From the NCBI RefSeq assembly GCF_026262625.1, contig NZ_SHNN01000001.1:558001-622000 (forward strand): a stretch of 64,000 bases of DNA, given 5' to 3'. The notes below the pieces were generated by a model. The model saw nothing but the letters and a program-made list of their open reading frames with translations. It was not told where the DNA came from and did not search any database. A program made the position numbers and the translations under genes. Origin of the DNA: Candidatus Litorirhabdus singularis (GTDB lineage Bacteria > Pseudomonadota > Gammaproteobacteria > Pseudomonadales > Halieaceae). The number at the start of each line of letters is the position of its first letter. The first letter of the stretch is position 1. This document shows, piece after piece, positions 25,809 through 33,602 of the stretch.

Positions 25809-27206
25809 CTAAAATCGGTAATAGATAAAGGGATTGTGTGTTCCAACTATCAAATATAGAACGCAGGCTAAGAAGATTGCCAAATAGATAGCATTAGTGA
25901 GCGACGCGGACTTTAACGCAGGTGGAAAGTCTAGATTAACGTGTAGCGTAGATACGAATGCGCCCACAACTGCCATCACGATATAGCTTGTATTGAATAT
26001 CTGAAGACCTATATAGGCTGGATTGGCATTCAGCCCAATCATTGCTGCTAGCAGTCCTTGTGTTTGATAGAAAGATTCGCTGCGAAATATAACCCAACTA
26101 ATGATGACAACGATTAACGTGTAACTATGTAAAATAATTTTGGGGACGTGGATGTTAAATTTTTTGAAAAACCGTTCAGTTATCAAAAAAAGACCGTGGA
26201 AACATCCCCAGATAGCAAAGTTCCATGCCGCGCCATGCCACAAACCGCACAGGAAAAAAACTAGAAACAAATTAATATAGGTTGAAATTGCTCCTCGCCT
26301 GTTACCGCCAAGTGGAATATATAAGTAGTCGCGAAACCAACTGGACAGTGAAATATGCCATCGCCGCCAAAACTCTGTGATGCTTGTTGATACGTAAGGT
26401 CTATTAAAATTAATAGGAAATGAAAATCCAATTATGCGACCTAAACCGATTGCCATTAGTGAATAGCCAGCGAAATCAAAGTAAATTTGGAAGCTGTATG
26501 AAATGGCTCCTAGCCAAGAAAGCGCCAGCGAGACTTGAAGTGCATCTAGTGCGAAAACGAAATCAGCGTCTTTCGCGAAAGTATTTGCCAGTAAAACTTT
26601 GAACGATAATCCAATCACAAATAGTCGAGCGCCATCGGCTATTGTGCCGTAATTGGTATTTACGCGGTGAAGCTCCTCTTTTATTTGTTCGTAACGAACG
26701 ATAGGCCCGGCTATTAACTGAGGGAACATTGAAATATATGTGCCTAGATCTAATAGATTTTTCTCATAGCGAAACTTTCCGCGGTAGACATCTATAACAT
26801 ATGACATAGCCTGAAAGGTGTAAAAAGAAATACCTACCGGTAGTGGAAGATCAAGTATAAATTTGGTGTAGCTACTGCTGAAAAGCGGCACAACGCCAAG
26901 TGAATCTAGTAGAAAGGATGCGTACTTAAAAAAGGCGAGGAAGCTTAGATTAAGTATCAGTGCTAAGGCAGTCCAATTCTTCTTAGCGCGTTGGGAGTTG
27001 GCGACGCCAATTTTCCGTCCTAGATACCAGTTGGAAATAATCGAGCCTACCATCAAAAAAACATATACGGGCTCTCCCCAAGCGTAAAAAATTAGGCTAA
27101 AAGCCAGAAGTACTTTGTTTCTATTGTGTTGATGCTTCGGTAAGAAATATGCCGCTAGAAAGAGGGGTATAAAATAGAACAAGAATGTGTTCGAGCTGAA
27201 AATCAA
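25809..27206 (-). CDS. MBOAT family acyltransferase (AlgI-like)
   Basis: The 465-residue protein has about ten membrane helices and the AlgI-type signature: WRRWHISLSSWFRDYLYIPLG with His284, and CGLWHGAAWNF with His324, the two histidines of the MBOAT active site. It moves acetyl groups across the inner membrane for O-acetylation of an extracellular polysaccharide, working with the AlgJ-like protein encoded next. The start appears to be TTG 27206, eight bases after GGGGAGG. No glycosyltransferase genes accompany the pair, so it would act on a host-made polymer. Confidence 0.85.
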   Translation of the reverse strand: MIFSSNTFLFYFIPLFLAAYFLPKHQHNRNKVLLAFSLIFYAWGEPVYVFLMVGSIISNWYLGRKIGVANSQRAKKNWTALALILNLSFLAFFKYASFLLDSLGVVPLFSSSYTKFILDLPLPVGISFYTFQAMSYVIDVYRGKFRYEKNLLDLGTYISMFPQLIAGPIVRYEQIKEELHRVNTNYGTIADGARLFVIGLSFKVLLANTFAKDADFVFALDALQVSLALSWLGAISYSFQIYFDFAGYSLMAIGLGRIIGFSFPINFNRPYVSTSITEFWRRWHISLSSWFRDYLYIPLGGNRRGAISTYINLFLVFFLCGLWHGAAWNFAIWGCFHGLFLITERFFKKFNIHVPKIILHSYTLIVVIISWVIFRSESFYQTQGLLAAMIGLNANPAYIGLQIFNTSYIVMAVVGAFVSTLHVNLDFPPALKSASLTNAIYLAIFLACVLYLIVGTHNPFIYYRF

Positions 27207-27425
27207 CGAAGTACCTCCCCATAGTCTCGGACCAAATCAATATGCTTGTTAGATTCAACCGTTCAGAGAAGAGTTTAGTGGGTCAAAAAATTAAGCTTAG
27301 ATTAAAACCGATTCTACCCCTTTACGGCTGGGTTTCTTCCTGTTTGGTTGTCTATACAGTCAATTTGTGACGAGATCCGCAATTTCGCCTGCTATATCAA
27401 GTATTGGTTATTACATCTAGCTAAC

Positions 27426-27647
27426 CTAAACGTCAGTAGGTACTTCTCTTAGAAGCCTTCCTTGCTCAGCCAGCAAGTTCATAATTCTCCGCAACTCGGC
27501 AGTGTGCGCCCCAGTCTTAAAGCTGTTCTGCGCCGACCCACTCTTTCCTACCGCGGATCTTGGCCCCGTTGAGGACTCCCAGGGCTTCCAACTCCGTATC
27601 AGCTCCGATTGCCGCTGGCGTCTTTCCTCTGTCCACCGCTCGCTCAT
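27426..27647 (-). CDS. Small island protein with WKPWESSTGP motif
   Basis: The 73-residue protein has a basic N-terminal helix (WTEERRQRQSELIRSWKPWE), then STGPRSAVGK, NSFKTGAHTAEL and a short helix. Short proteins with W-x-PWExSTGPxT-x-xGK wording are common in integrated elements, as far as I recall, and have no known function. It follows the 85-residue small gene by 12 bp, suggesting a joint transcript. Confidence 0.55.
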   Translation of the reverse strand: MSERWTEERRQRQSELIRSWKPWESSTGPRSAVGKSGSAQNSFKTGAHTAELRRIMNLLAEQGRLLREVPTDV

Positions 27648-27659
27648 TGTCCGCCTCGT

Positions 27660-27917
27660 TTAGTTCGTTTCCGGGATATTTTTTTCTTCTACTGAATCAT
27701 TGTTGATCTGTTGGTTAACGGCGTTGTTCTGCTGCTTGATGAATATCGCCTTATTCGGGTTCTTCATGTTCGCCAGAGCCTGTATTGTCCGGCGGGACTG
27801 GTTCTGCATTTTGAGGGCTAACTCCGCGCATATCTTTATGGAACTTGAGCTATGCTGGTTCTGTAATTGTCCTACCCGTTTCTTAAACTCCAGGTCGAGT
27901 AAATAAGCCTGTGACAA
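27660..27917 (-). CDS. Small island protein downstream of an 8-bp tandem repeat
   Basis: The 85-residue reading has a polar helix (FKKRVGQLQNQHSSSSIKI), then LALKMQNQSRRTIQALANMKNP and an Asn/Gln-rich end with KQQNNAVNQQ. This wording recurs in small proteins of integrated elements; function unknown. The start is unclear: the listed TTG 27917 is the first usual initiator, but the frame stays open upstream through the whole repeat (encoding PTTQRPND four times) to a TGA at 28035-28037, with no ATG. Loss of one repeat unit would join an upstream ATG at 28030 to this frame. Confidence 0.5.
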   Translation of the reverse strand: MSQAYLLDLEFKKRVGQLQNQHSSSSIKICAELALKMQNQSRRTIQALANMKNPNKAIFIKQQNNAVNQQINNDSVEEKNIPETN

Positions 27918-27925
27918 TAGCAGTC

Positions 27926-28021
27926 TTGGGTCGTTGGGTCGTTGGGTCGTTGGGTCGTTGGGTCGTTGGGTCGTTGGGTCGTTGGGTCGTTGGGTCGTTG
28001 GGTCGTTGGGTCGTTGGGTCG
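27926..28021. repeat. Twelve-copy 8-bp tandem repeat (TTGGGTCG)
   Basis: TTGGGTCG is repeated twelve times without error over 96 bp, plus a partial copy at 28022. It lies eight bases before the TTG start of a small minus-strand gene. Because 8 is not a multiple of 3, a change in copy number shifts the frame. The remaining bases to 28218 show nothing else. Confidence 0.95.
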
Positions 28022-28218
28022 TTGGGGCATTAAATCAGTTATTCGGATACTTTCCCAGCGACAGGCAGAATAATAGCCGCTGCGAGTAATACGCTGCCTT
28101 CAGAGTCACATACCGCTTATGACCTCTCCTAGGCGAGGCTGTGTGAAAACGCTGGGCAGTAAAAATGCCAACCAAAAGTAAGATACTTTAGATGTATAAC
28201 TGCTTTCCCCGTACCTGC

Positions 28219-28746
28219 TTAGTAGAAACCAAACTGTCTAGCGGTTTGCGGACCGAACCGCTCTGCAAAGGCTTTGTTTATCTTGTCGTCTGCCGCACAT
28301 AACTGGTTAATCAGCCGCATCCTGGTAGCAGTGCGTATTGGGGGTCTATCACTGTCCTCCAGCTTGGCTGCTACCTTGTGCTTTTGGTGTATCAGGCCAT
28401 CCAGATCGCCGCACTGTTGGCTATAATAGGGCAGTCGATAGCAATGGCGGCAATAGAAGCCACTCGCGCCCAGCCGCAGCCTGTACCGCCTGTTCTGACA
28501 ACTGGGACAGGTGAAGTAATGCCGTACCCCACCATAATGGCAGGGTGCCGCTACAACATGAATAGTCTGCCGCATAGGCTCTCCGCCACTGGTGTAGGAC
28601 AGGTGCAGGTGTGGTTTGCGGTAGGACAGGGAAATACTGTTGCCATTAGTCCAGGTAATGTTGCCCCTGGTTGAGCAGCGAAACCAGCCATCTTTGGCCA
28701 AAAGATTGGCATCCAGTGCTAAACAGTCCTCTACGGTCATTTTCAT
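28219..28746 (-). CDS. Zinc-ribbon-containing island protein
   Basis: The 175-residue protein has an N-terminal part with CLALDANLLAKDGWF, a beta-rich centre, and a four-cysteine zinc-ribbon-like module (CPSC about 20 residues before CRHC), ending in a helical tail. The YFTCPSCQNR and GFYCRHCYRLPYYSQ segments are characteristic of a family found in integrated elements; no function is known to me. It could bind DNA. A 24-bp gap separates it from the 39-residue gene upstream. Confidence 0.65.
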   Translation of the reverse strand: MKMTVEDCLALDANLLAKDGWFRCSTRGNITWTNGNSISLSYRKPHLHLSYTSGGEPMRQTIHVVAAPCHYGGVRHYFTCPSCQNRRYRLRLGASGFYCRHCYRLPYYSQQCGDLDGLIHQKHKVAAKLEDSDRPPIRTATRMRLINQLCAADDKINKAFAERFGPQTARQFGFY

Positions 28747-28770
28747 CTCAATCCACCCTAACTAATTTGG

Positions 28771-28890
28771 CTAACTCAACCAAAACCCACCCCCATTAAA
28801 GCTAGGGCGCATCATCGCTCGTGACAAAGCCACTTCCAGGTCTTCGTCCGCCTCGGCAGGCACGGTTATACCAATAGTCTTTTTACCCAC
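28771..28890 (-). CDS. Hypothetical 39-residue protein
   Basis: A GTG-started frame overlaps the end of the upstream TubC-like gene by 8 bp (GTGGGTAA), an arrangement typical of translational coupling. The product begins with GKKTIGITVPAEADED, has a short helix (LEVALSRAMM) and ends with GGGFWLS. AGGGG lies nine bases before the GTG. The balanced composition and overlap make it a likely real gene. No family is recognised. Confidence 0.5.
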   Translation of the reverse strand: MGKKTIGITVPAEADEDLEVALSRAMMRPSFNGGGFWLS

Positions 28891-29290
28891 AATCACTACC
28901 CCTGCATACAGTCCTTAGCCATGTGTTCGCCGCTAATCGTCCGGCGTTTTCTTTCTTGTGTGGAACTGGCTCGTTAGTTGATGCGTCAATCCAGACCGCA
29001 CGGTAGTTATTCAAGGTCGCAATTCTGGCGCGGCGATCAGTTGGTAGGTGATCCAGAATAAATCTCGCGTCTTCGGGAACAATCTCGCACCCGGTAAGGA
29101 AGTCGATAACCTGCGCCGGCTGCCATGTCTTGCTGACCTCGGCTAATAGGGTCTCGCGGTTGGCTTTGATCAGCGCCCGCTGCTCATCCGTGATCGCGTT
29201 ACCCTGTGGGACTGCCAGCAATTTATCGCCTCTCGGAAATAGCCGGACGCCCTCTGCGCGCAATTTATAAACGATAGAAGTGACGTCCAT
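28883..29290 (-). CDS. Protein with TubC N-terminal docking-like domain
   Basis: The 135-residue protein begins MDVTSIVYKLRAEGVRLF, then LAVPQGNAITDEQRALIKANRE, which is the small helix-hairpin fold first seen as the TubC docking domain and also common in mobile-element replication proteins. The C-terminal half has no recognised motif. ATG 29290 lies one base after the stop of the DUF3631 gene, so the two are translated together and may work together in element replication. Confidence 0.6.
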   Translation of the reverse strand: MDVTSIVYKLRAEGVRLFPRGDKLLAVPQGNAITDEQRALIKANRETLLAEVSKTWQPAQVIDFLTGCEIVPEDARFILDHLPTDRRARIATLNNYRAVWIDASTNEPVPHKKENAGRLAANTWLRTVCRGSDCG

Positions 29291-29291
29291 A

Positions 29292-30809
29292 TTAGAAACA
29301 CTCCCCTTTTTGGCCTGTTTCAAGTGGTACAGTGGTACAACCCTCGTCTTTACTGGGCTGCGGGGCATTTTCAGGGTGGTACACTATTTCTTCTGTACCA
29401 CTTTGAGATTGGCTGGAGGCCGCGTATTCACTGGCTTGTACCGTTGTACCACTCTGAACGTACCTAGATAGGGCATCAGAGAACTGAACCAGCTTGTAGC
29501 CGCGCTTTTTGACCTCTCCGATTCGGACTTGAACCGGCTTGATATTGAAACGCTTCAGCATGTTGGCTAAACCGTTCTGGGTGATCGGTTTGCCAGTTCG
29601 CCCCCACTCAGACCAAGGTCGGTCTGCTTGTTCGCCCAGTGACTTAGTTAGTTCAGCGGAAAATATCTTGCCTCCGTTCTGGCTAAATATTTCCTGAATA
29701 TCGGTCAGCAGTAGCGCAGTGATTGAATCGTCCTCCGCTTCCGTTACTTGTGTGGCTGCGATGTAGGCTGACTTGCACAAGCTAGGCCATTCGCCTCCGA
29801 TTGCTTCTGCGATAGCGAACAGTGGCGACCAGTTATCCATAGCGCGGGAATTTTCGATTTCAGGTATCTGAACAGCGGTAAAACTATTGTCCTGTGCGAA
29901 GCGCAGTAAGCGGCGTCGAACCTCTGTTTCAGAGTCGAAATGATCTAGGGGCAGTTTGTTAGGTTTCTCGGCACCCTTCGCTCGCCGCATACTGATTCGG
30001 ATAGACCGGTCTGCAATCGTTTCCGGCACTTCGCCAATGCCGCTCAGAACCATAGGTGTCCATGTGCTGAAACGCTTGGGTTCGTAGTCGTCGCCCTGGG
30101 TGCGGATAACAAAAGCTGTTCTACGGGTGTGACCGCTGTTGATGACGCCTCTCATTTCTTCATTGCCTGCGAGGAAGCTATCTACCTCATCAATAATCAG
30201 GGTCGGTTGGTAGCCATCAATAATGCGGAACATTGCTGCCGCTGTGATATTTGATGTTATACAGGAGCGGTAGCAGTACGCCTCAAGAGTCTCTAATAAG
30301 GTGGACTTGCCGCACCGCTTCTCAGGGCTGTGAATATGCAGCCTCGGGAACACTCGGAACTTGTCCAGCGAATAGCTGCCAATTGCCCATAGCGTGATTG
30401 CTACAGAGTCGAGTTCCGGCAGGAAAACGTAGGTGTTGAGCTTTTCTCGAATTTCGTTAGCTAGGTCGAGACCCGATACCGGGTAGCTTACTGGCTCCAG
30501 TCTTTCTACAACGTCAACATTGGGCTGTGGCTCTGCCGATTCTGTTTGCGAGACCACTTTCCGCATGTCTCCAACGGTGATGCCCATGCGTTTGGCATAG
30601 TCCTTTAATTGCAGCACCTGCTCCAGCGGTTCCAGTTGTTTGAACTCGGCCATAACATCCTTTGCGAGGTCGGATGGCTGCCGTTTTCCGGCAGCGACTT
30701 CAGGCTGGGCTATTGATGACGGCACTGGCTCAGGTGGTGTGCCACCGCTGCGAATGAACTCATCTATATCCTTTGCCCCTTCGGTCATGTGCATTTCCTT
30801 TATGGGCAT
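29292..30809 (-). CDS. DUF3631-domain ATPase
   Basis: The 505-residue protein has a P-loop (SPEKRCGKST, Lys168) and a Walker B motif (LIIDEVD, Asp207-Glu208), followed by SGIGEVPETIADRSI, the pattern of the DUF3631 family of helicase-like ATPases. The N-terminal 25 residues (TEGAKDIDEFIRSGG) look like the final segment of a Toprim/primase domain rather than a new domain. It overlaps the Toprim gene by 10 bp. Such pairs act in replication of phages and satellites. Confidence 0.8.
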   Translation of the reverse strand: MPIKEMHMTEGAKDIDEFIRSGGTPPEPVPSSIAQPEVAAGKRQPSDLAKDVMAEFKQLEPLEQVLQLKDYAKRMGITVGDMRKVVSQTESAEPQPNVDVVERLEPVSYPVSGLDLANEIREKLNTYVFLPELDSVAITLWAIGSYSLDKFRVFPRLHIHSPEKRCGKSTLLETLEAYCYRSCITSNITAAAMFRIIDGYQPTLIIDEVDSFLAGNEEMRGVINSGHTRRTAFVIRTQGDDYEPKRFSTWTPMVLSGIGEVPETIADRSIRISMRRAKGAEKPNKLPLDHFDSETEVRRRLLRFAQDNSFTAVQIPEIENSRAMDNWSPLFAIAEAIGGEWPSLCKSAYIAATQVTEAEDDSITALLLTDIQEIFSQNGGKIFSAELTKSLGEQADRPWSEWGRTGKPITQNGLANMLKRFNIKPVQVRIGEVKKRGYKLVQFSDALSRYVQSGTTVQASEYAASSQSQSGTEEIVYHPENAPQPSKDEGCTTVPLETGQKGECF

Positions 30810-31576
30810 TTCCGCACCTCATCGCGCACAATAATTAGTTCCCGCTCGGGATAGATTTTATCCAGCTCCAGTGCCGTGCTATCCAGCTTTGCAATGCCAA
30901 ACACTGCAACCACCACAACATCGCCAAAGTATTTCCATGTCGCCACGGCATCGGCCCAGCCTTCAGTGATGTATATTGGGATCGCCGTGTTGCGCGTGTT
31001 GCCAAGCTGCAAGACGCCTTTGCGTCCGAATGTTTGCTTTGCGCCCTCGACGTTAATGACTTCGACCCCCGTCAGCTCATCACTCCAGGTGCGAAGTGGC
31101 AAAACAATACAGTCTGAACCCTTGCCGATTACGCGCCCGCTAGCCCGTGTCCTGCCCGCTCCAGCCGCCCATGTTATTTGCTTACGCTTGGCATAGTCGT
31201 GCGCCGCCACAGTGCTATCGGCCCTGTCAGCGCCTTTCCATAGCTCGCAGGCATAGCGGAACGTGCTGCTCTCAGCTTTTGGCTTTGGTTTCGGCTTTTG
31301 TCTGGTCACTGGTGCGCGGTTGTCGCCGTATAAGTAGCGCATGGCTTCGGCCAATGTGCCGCCTTTTGCAAACATCACCAGATCAGCAGGGCCACCGCCC
31401 ATAGACTGTTCATGATCGAACCAGCAAGCATCATCAAGGTTTACAGAAAGACTTCCGCGATTGCCAAAGCGAAGCTCCGACTTGCTCGACAGTTTGGCAT
31501 TAGGTTCGCCCAGCAGTGCTTGGGCGATTGCTTCAATGCTAATATCCATTGGCATGCTAAAAGGGAACACCGTCAC
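30800..31576 (-). CDS. Toprim-domain primase-like protein, possibly truncated
   Basis: The 258-residue protein has an N-terminal region resembling primase-type element proteins (DDACWFDHEQSMGGGPADL), a linker rich in KPKPK, and a Toprim fold with ITEGWADAVA (the conserved Glu) and ELIIVRDEV. The frame stops directly after the first acidic residue of the second Toprim motif; the usual DxD and final segment are absent. The next gene begins with what looks like the missing end. A deletion with frame change is a reasonable reading. Confidence 0.65.
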   Translation of the reverse strand: MTVFPFSMPMDISIEAIAQALLGEPNAKLSSKSELRFGNRGSLSVNLDDACWFDHEQSMGGGPADLVMFAKGGTLAEAMRYLYGDNRAPVTRQKPKPKPKAESSTFRYACELWKGADRADSTVAAHDYAKRKQITWAAGAGRTRASGRVIGKGSDCIVLPLRTWSDELTGVEVINVEGAKQTFGRKGVLQLGNTRNTAIPIYITEGWADAVATWKYFGDVVVVAVFGIAKLDSTALELDKIYPERELIIVRDEVRKCP

Positions 31577-31985
31577 AAGGATCAGTGAAGCCGTCTGAAA
31601 CTTCTGAGTTTAGGCCGTAGTGCTGCCACAGCTCGTGCCTCCTTTCCTCTGACGGCTTTTTAGCTATGCACGCCTCCATGTGCCGAGCTTTTCTTTCCCA
31701 CTCGATTACCGGAAGTGCATGCCACCGCTCCACTGCGCTTTCGTAAGAGTAGAATCGCATGTGCAGCTCGCCCTCCTCGATACACTCAACGTGCCAGTAG
31801 CGAACTCCCTGCTCGTTAAATAAGTGCTCCAGAGACATGCCTTGCGCTAGGTCTATCTCTTTGCCGATAGCAGGGTTCTCCGATTCGGACACTCCTATCA
31901 GCCTGTAGAACGTGCCTGTCTGGCGCTCGATCAGGTATGGCTCGCTCATCAGTTCATTTGGATTTTTCATTTCTACTATCTCCAT
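31557..31985 (-). CDS. Hypothetical island protein, 142 residues
   Basis: The product is acidic, with YLIERQTGTFYRLIG near the start and RKARHMEACIAKKPSEERR, then HYGLNSEVSDGF at the end. There is no signal peptide, helix or recognised motif. It overlaps the Toprim gene by 20 bp, so it belongs to the same transcript. No family is recognised. Confidence 0.5.
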   Translation of the reverse strand: MEIVEMKNPNELMSEPYLIERQTGTFYRLIGVSESENPAIGKEIDLAQGMSLEHLFNEQGVRYWHVECIEEGELHMRFYSYESAVERWHALPVIEWERKARHMEACIAKKPSEERRHELWQHYGLNSEVSDGFTDPCDGVPF

Positions 31986-32074
31986 TGGTTTATTTGGAGA
32001 TAAAGCTATCTGGCGTTAAAATACGGTTTCCGCACCGCTGCCCTCAGCCCTATCTCACGGGGTTGGGGGTTCTT

Positions 32075-32263
32075 TTATTCTGCTAGAATTTTCTTCGCAG
32101 TGGATCGCGGACGGTACTTCCGATTATTGATTCTGACAGGGGGCGCTATGGTTCCACGACTTTCCCAGCGCCACTCAGTGCTGGTTCGAGATGCAGGGTC
32201 GCCCCATAGCTTGACCATTGTTTCTGCAAAGTAATGAGGGTCGATTCGGTCGCGGGTTTTCAT
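32075..32263 (-). CDS. Small hypothetical protein next to AlpA
   Basis: This 62-residue basic protein reads MKTRDRIDPHYFAETMV and ends RKYRPRSTAKKILAE. ATG 32263 overlaps the stop of the AlpA-like gene by 4 bp, so translation is coupled. The charge and position suggest a DNA-binding accessory or regulator, but no domain is recognised. Confidence 0.5.
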   Translation of the reverse strand: MKTRDRIDPHYFAETMVKLWGDPASRTSTEWRWESRGTIAPPVRINNRKYRPRSTAKKILAE

Positions 32264-32493
32264 ACTGCACCCACAACTTTCTGAGAATCCGGTCGGGAAT
32301 CAGCGATTCGCTGGGCCAGCCACTCGTTTATCTCGCTCTCCAGCCAACCAGAGGCTCTGGGGCCTAATTTTATGGGTTTAGGAAATTTGCCCTGAGCCGC
32401 CAGCGCGTGCGCATGGCTTCTGCTGATAGGTACGATTTTGGCCACTTCTGGCCAGCGCAATACAGCGTTGTCGATAGTTGGTTGTAGTGCCAT
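32260..32493 (-). CDS. AlpA-family transcriptional regulator/excisionase
   Basis: The 77-residue protein fits the AlpA/MerR-like excisionase fold: RWPEVAKIVPISRSHAHALAA forms the helix-turn-helix, followed by GKFPKPIKLGPRASGWLES and EINEWLAQR. AlpA proteins regulate integrase or act as recombination directionality factors in P4-like elements, matching the P4-type integrase here. A GGAGGACAC ribosome-binding site precedes the ATG. Confidence 0.8.
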   Translation of the reverse strand: MALQPTIDNAVLRWPEVAKIVPISRSHAHALAAQGKFPKPIKLGPRASGWLESEINEWLAQRIADSRPDSQKVVGAV

Positions 32494-32588
32494 GTCGAGT
32501 GTCCTCCTCGGACGTTGTTATAGACATGGCTACTAATTATTCACATATTTTTTGAGTAAACGAGGGAGAGATTTCCCTCCAAAAACTT

Positions 32589-32619
32589 CCGGAATTTTTC
32601 TTACGTAGAATTTTTCCGG
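32589..32619 (-). terminator. Inverted repeat after the DUF6387-like gene
   Basis: CCGGAA and TTCCGG end a 31-bp element whose centre (TTCTTACGTAGAA) is itself nearly symmetric. It touches the stop of the gene ending at 32620 and on the minus strand is followed within a few bases by GTTTTTGG. A terminator is the simplest reading; a protein site is possible. Confidence 0.35.
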
Positions 32620-33498
32620 TTACCGTCCTTTATTAGAATTTTGATTCCTCAGAGCATAGATAAAGGAATCGCTGGTAAGCATATCCGCCAGCGGTCGTAT
32701 AGTTTTTCGAATCACTTCACTGGGAGAAATATCAATGTCGTCTGGAAAAAGAACGGTGCCAAGTTGATGCTGAGTAATCGGTATTGCGGCAAATTCACAC
32801 CACAGCGTTAGATCCAAGTAAGGCAAAACTCGTCGCCGATGCCACCTCTGTCTTTCAGATTTGCCAAATTTCTTACTTGGCACAGTCGCAAGCTGCAATC
32901 GTTTTTTTTGTGCTCTTATATATTTTGTAAAATCCTCAAGAAGCCTGTCTTCTGAAGCTCCTATGTCAACAATCGCATGCAGGTGATAGAACTCGTGCCA
33001 TTCATCACCATACCAATCAATTTTCGAGAGCACCTCGTCAGCATCCCTACGCGAAAGTTTCCAGTATTCTCGTGCCTCTAGAAATGAAGCTGGATGATCA
33101 TCATATGTCTTTAGAAAATTTTTGAATTGGGCCACATTCTTGTCGCTTTGCATGTCACCCCACAACGACCCCAATGCCCCGACCGACAGCGGGTCAACGG
33201 TACTTTTTATATCCCAGGGGTGAAAAATCGTCTCCTCTGGTAGCGACGCTTCTGCATTGAAAGGTGCGCCATTACCAAGTTCATCCAATTCTTCTAGAAT
33301 TTCTTTGAATCTACGTTCTAGCGCACTAGTCCAATCCAGACCACTCCTGCCTTCTTTTCGCCCTTGCAGGTACCAAATAAGAGAACTCCTTTGCTCCAAA
33401 AGGTACGCCCACTGCCAACATTCAAGGTCGCTGGCAAAATCATATTTTTCGAGAGAAAACCAATCAGGCAATTCCAATTGGTGCTTAGAACCGTGCAT
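32620..33498 (-). CDS. DUF6387-like protein of unknown function
   Basis: The 292-residue protein begins LPDWFSLEKYDFASDL, has CWQWAYLLEQRSSLI, a basic middle (RAQKKRLQL) and ends with LDLTLWCEFAAIPITQ and IRKTIRPLADML. This pattern resembles the DUF6387 family, which is common beside integrases in genomic islands; my memory of the family is the only basis. No catalytic motif or signal peptide is visible. It is flanked by an inverted repeat on each side and separated from its neighbours by more than 100 bp, so it may be an independent cargo gene, possibly for defence. Confidence 0.5.
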   Translation of the reverse strand: MHGSKHQLELPDWFSLEKYDFASDLECWQWAYLLEQRSSLIWYLQGRKEGRSGLDWTSALERRFKEILEELDELGNGAPFNAEASLPEETIFHPWDIKSTVDPLSVGALGSLWGDMQSDKNVAQFKNFLKTYDDHPASFLEAREYWKLSRRDADEVLSKIDWYGDEWHEFYHLHAIVDIGASEDRLLEDFTKYIRAQKKRLQLATVPSKKFGKSERQRWHRRRVLPYLDLTLWCEFAAIPITQHQLGTVLFPDDIDISPSEVIRKTIRPLADMLTSDSFIYALRNQNSNKGR

Positions 33499-33534
33499 TG
33501 AACACTCCCTAAAGTGCAGTCCTTAAACTAGATA

Positions 33535-33585
33535 CAGCGCCAGACCGTTAAGGGAACGGCTTTTCGCGGGCCATGCTAGGCGCTG
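33535..33585. other. Nested inverted repeats upstream of the DUF6387-like gene
   Basis: CAGCGCC (33535-33541) pairs with GGCGCTG (33579-33585); inside it CCGTT (33545-33549) pairs with AACGG (33555-33559). The element lies in the 104-bp gap in front of the gene starting at 33498. It could fold into a structured RNA leader or act as a protein or recombination site. Confidence 0.35.
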
Positions 33586-33602
33586 CAATTCGAGTGTATC
33601 AG

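Noticed and set aside
27926-28021. Possible CRISPR array
   Set aside because: The 8-bp units are directly adjacent with no spacers and no cas genes are present; it is a simple tandem repeat.
33535-33585. Integron attC site
   Set aside because: The arms lack the usual core (GTTRRRY) and inverse-core sequences, and there is no integron integrase.
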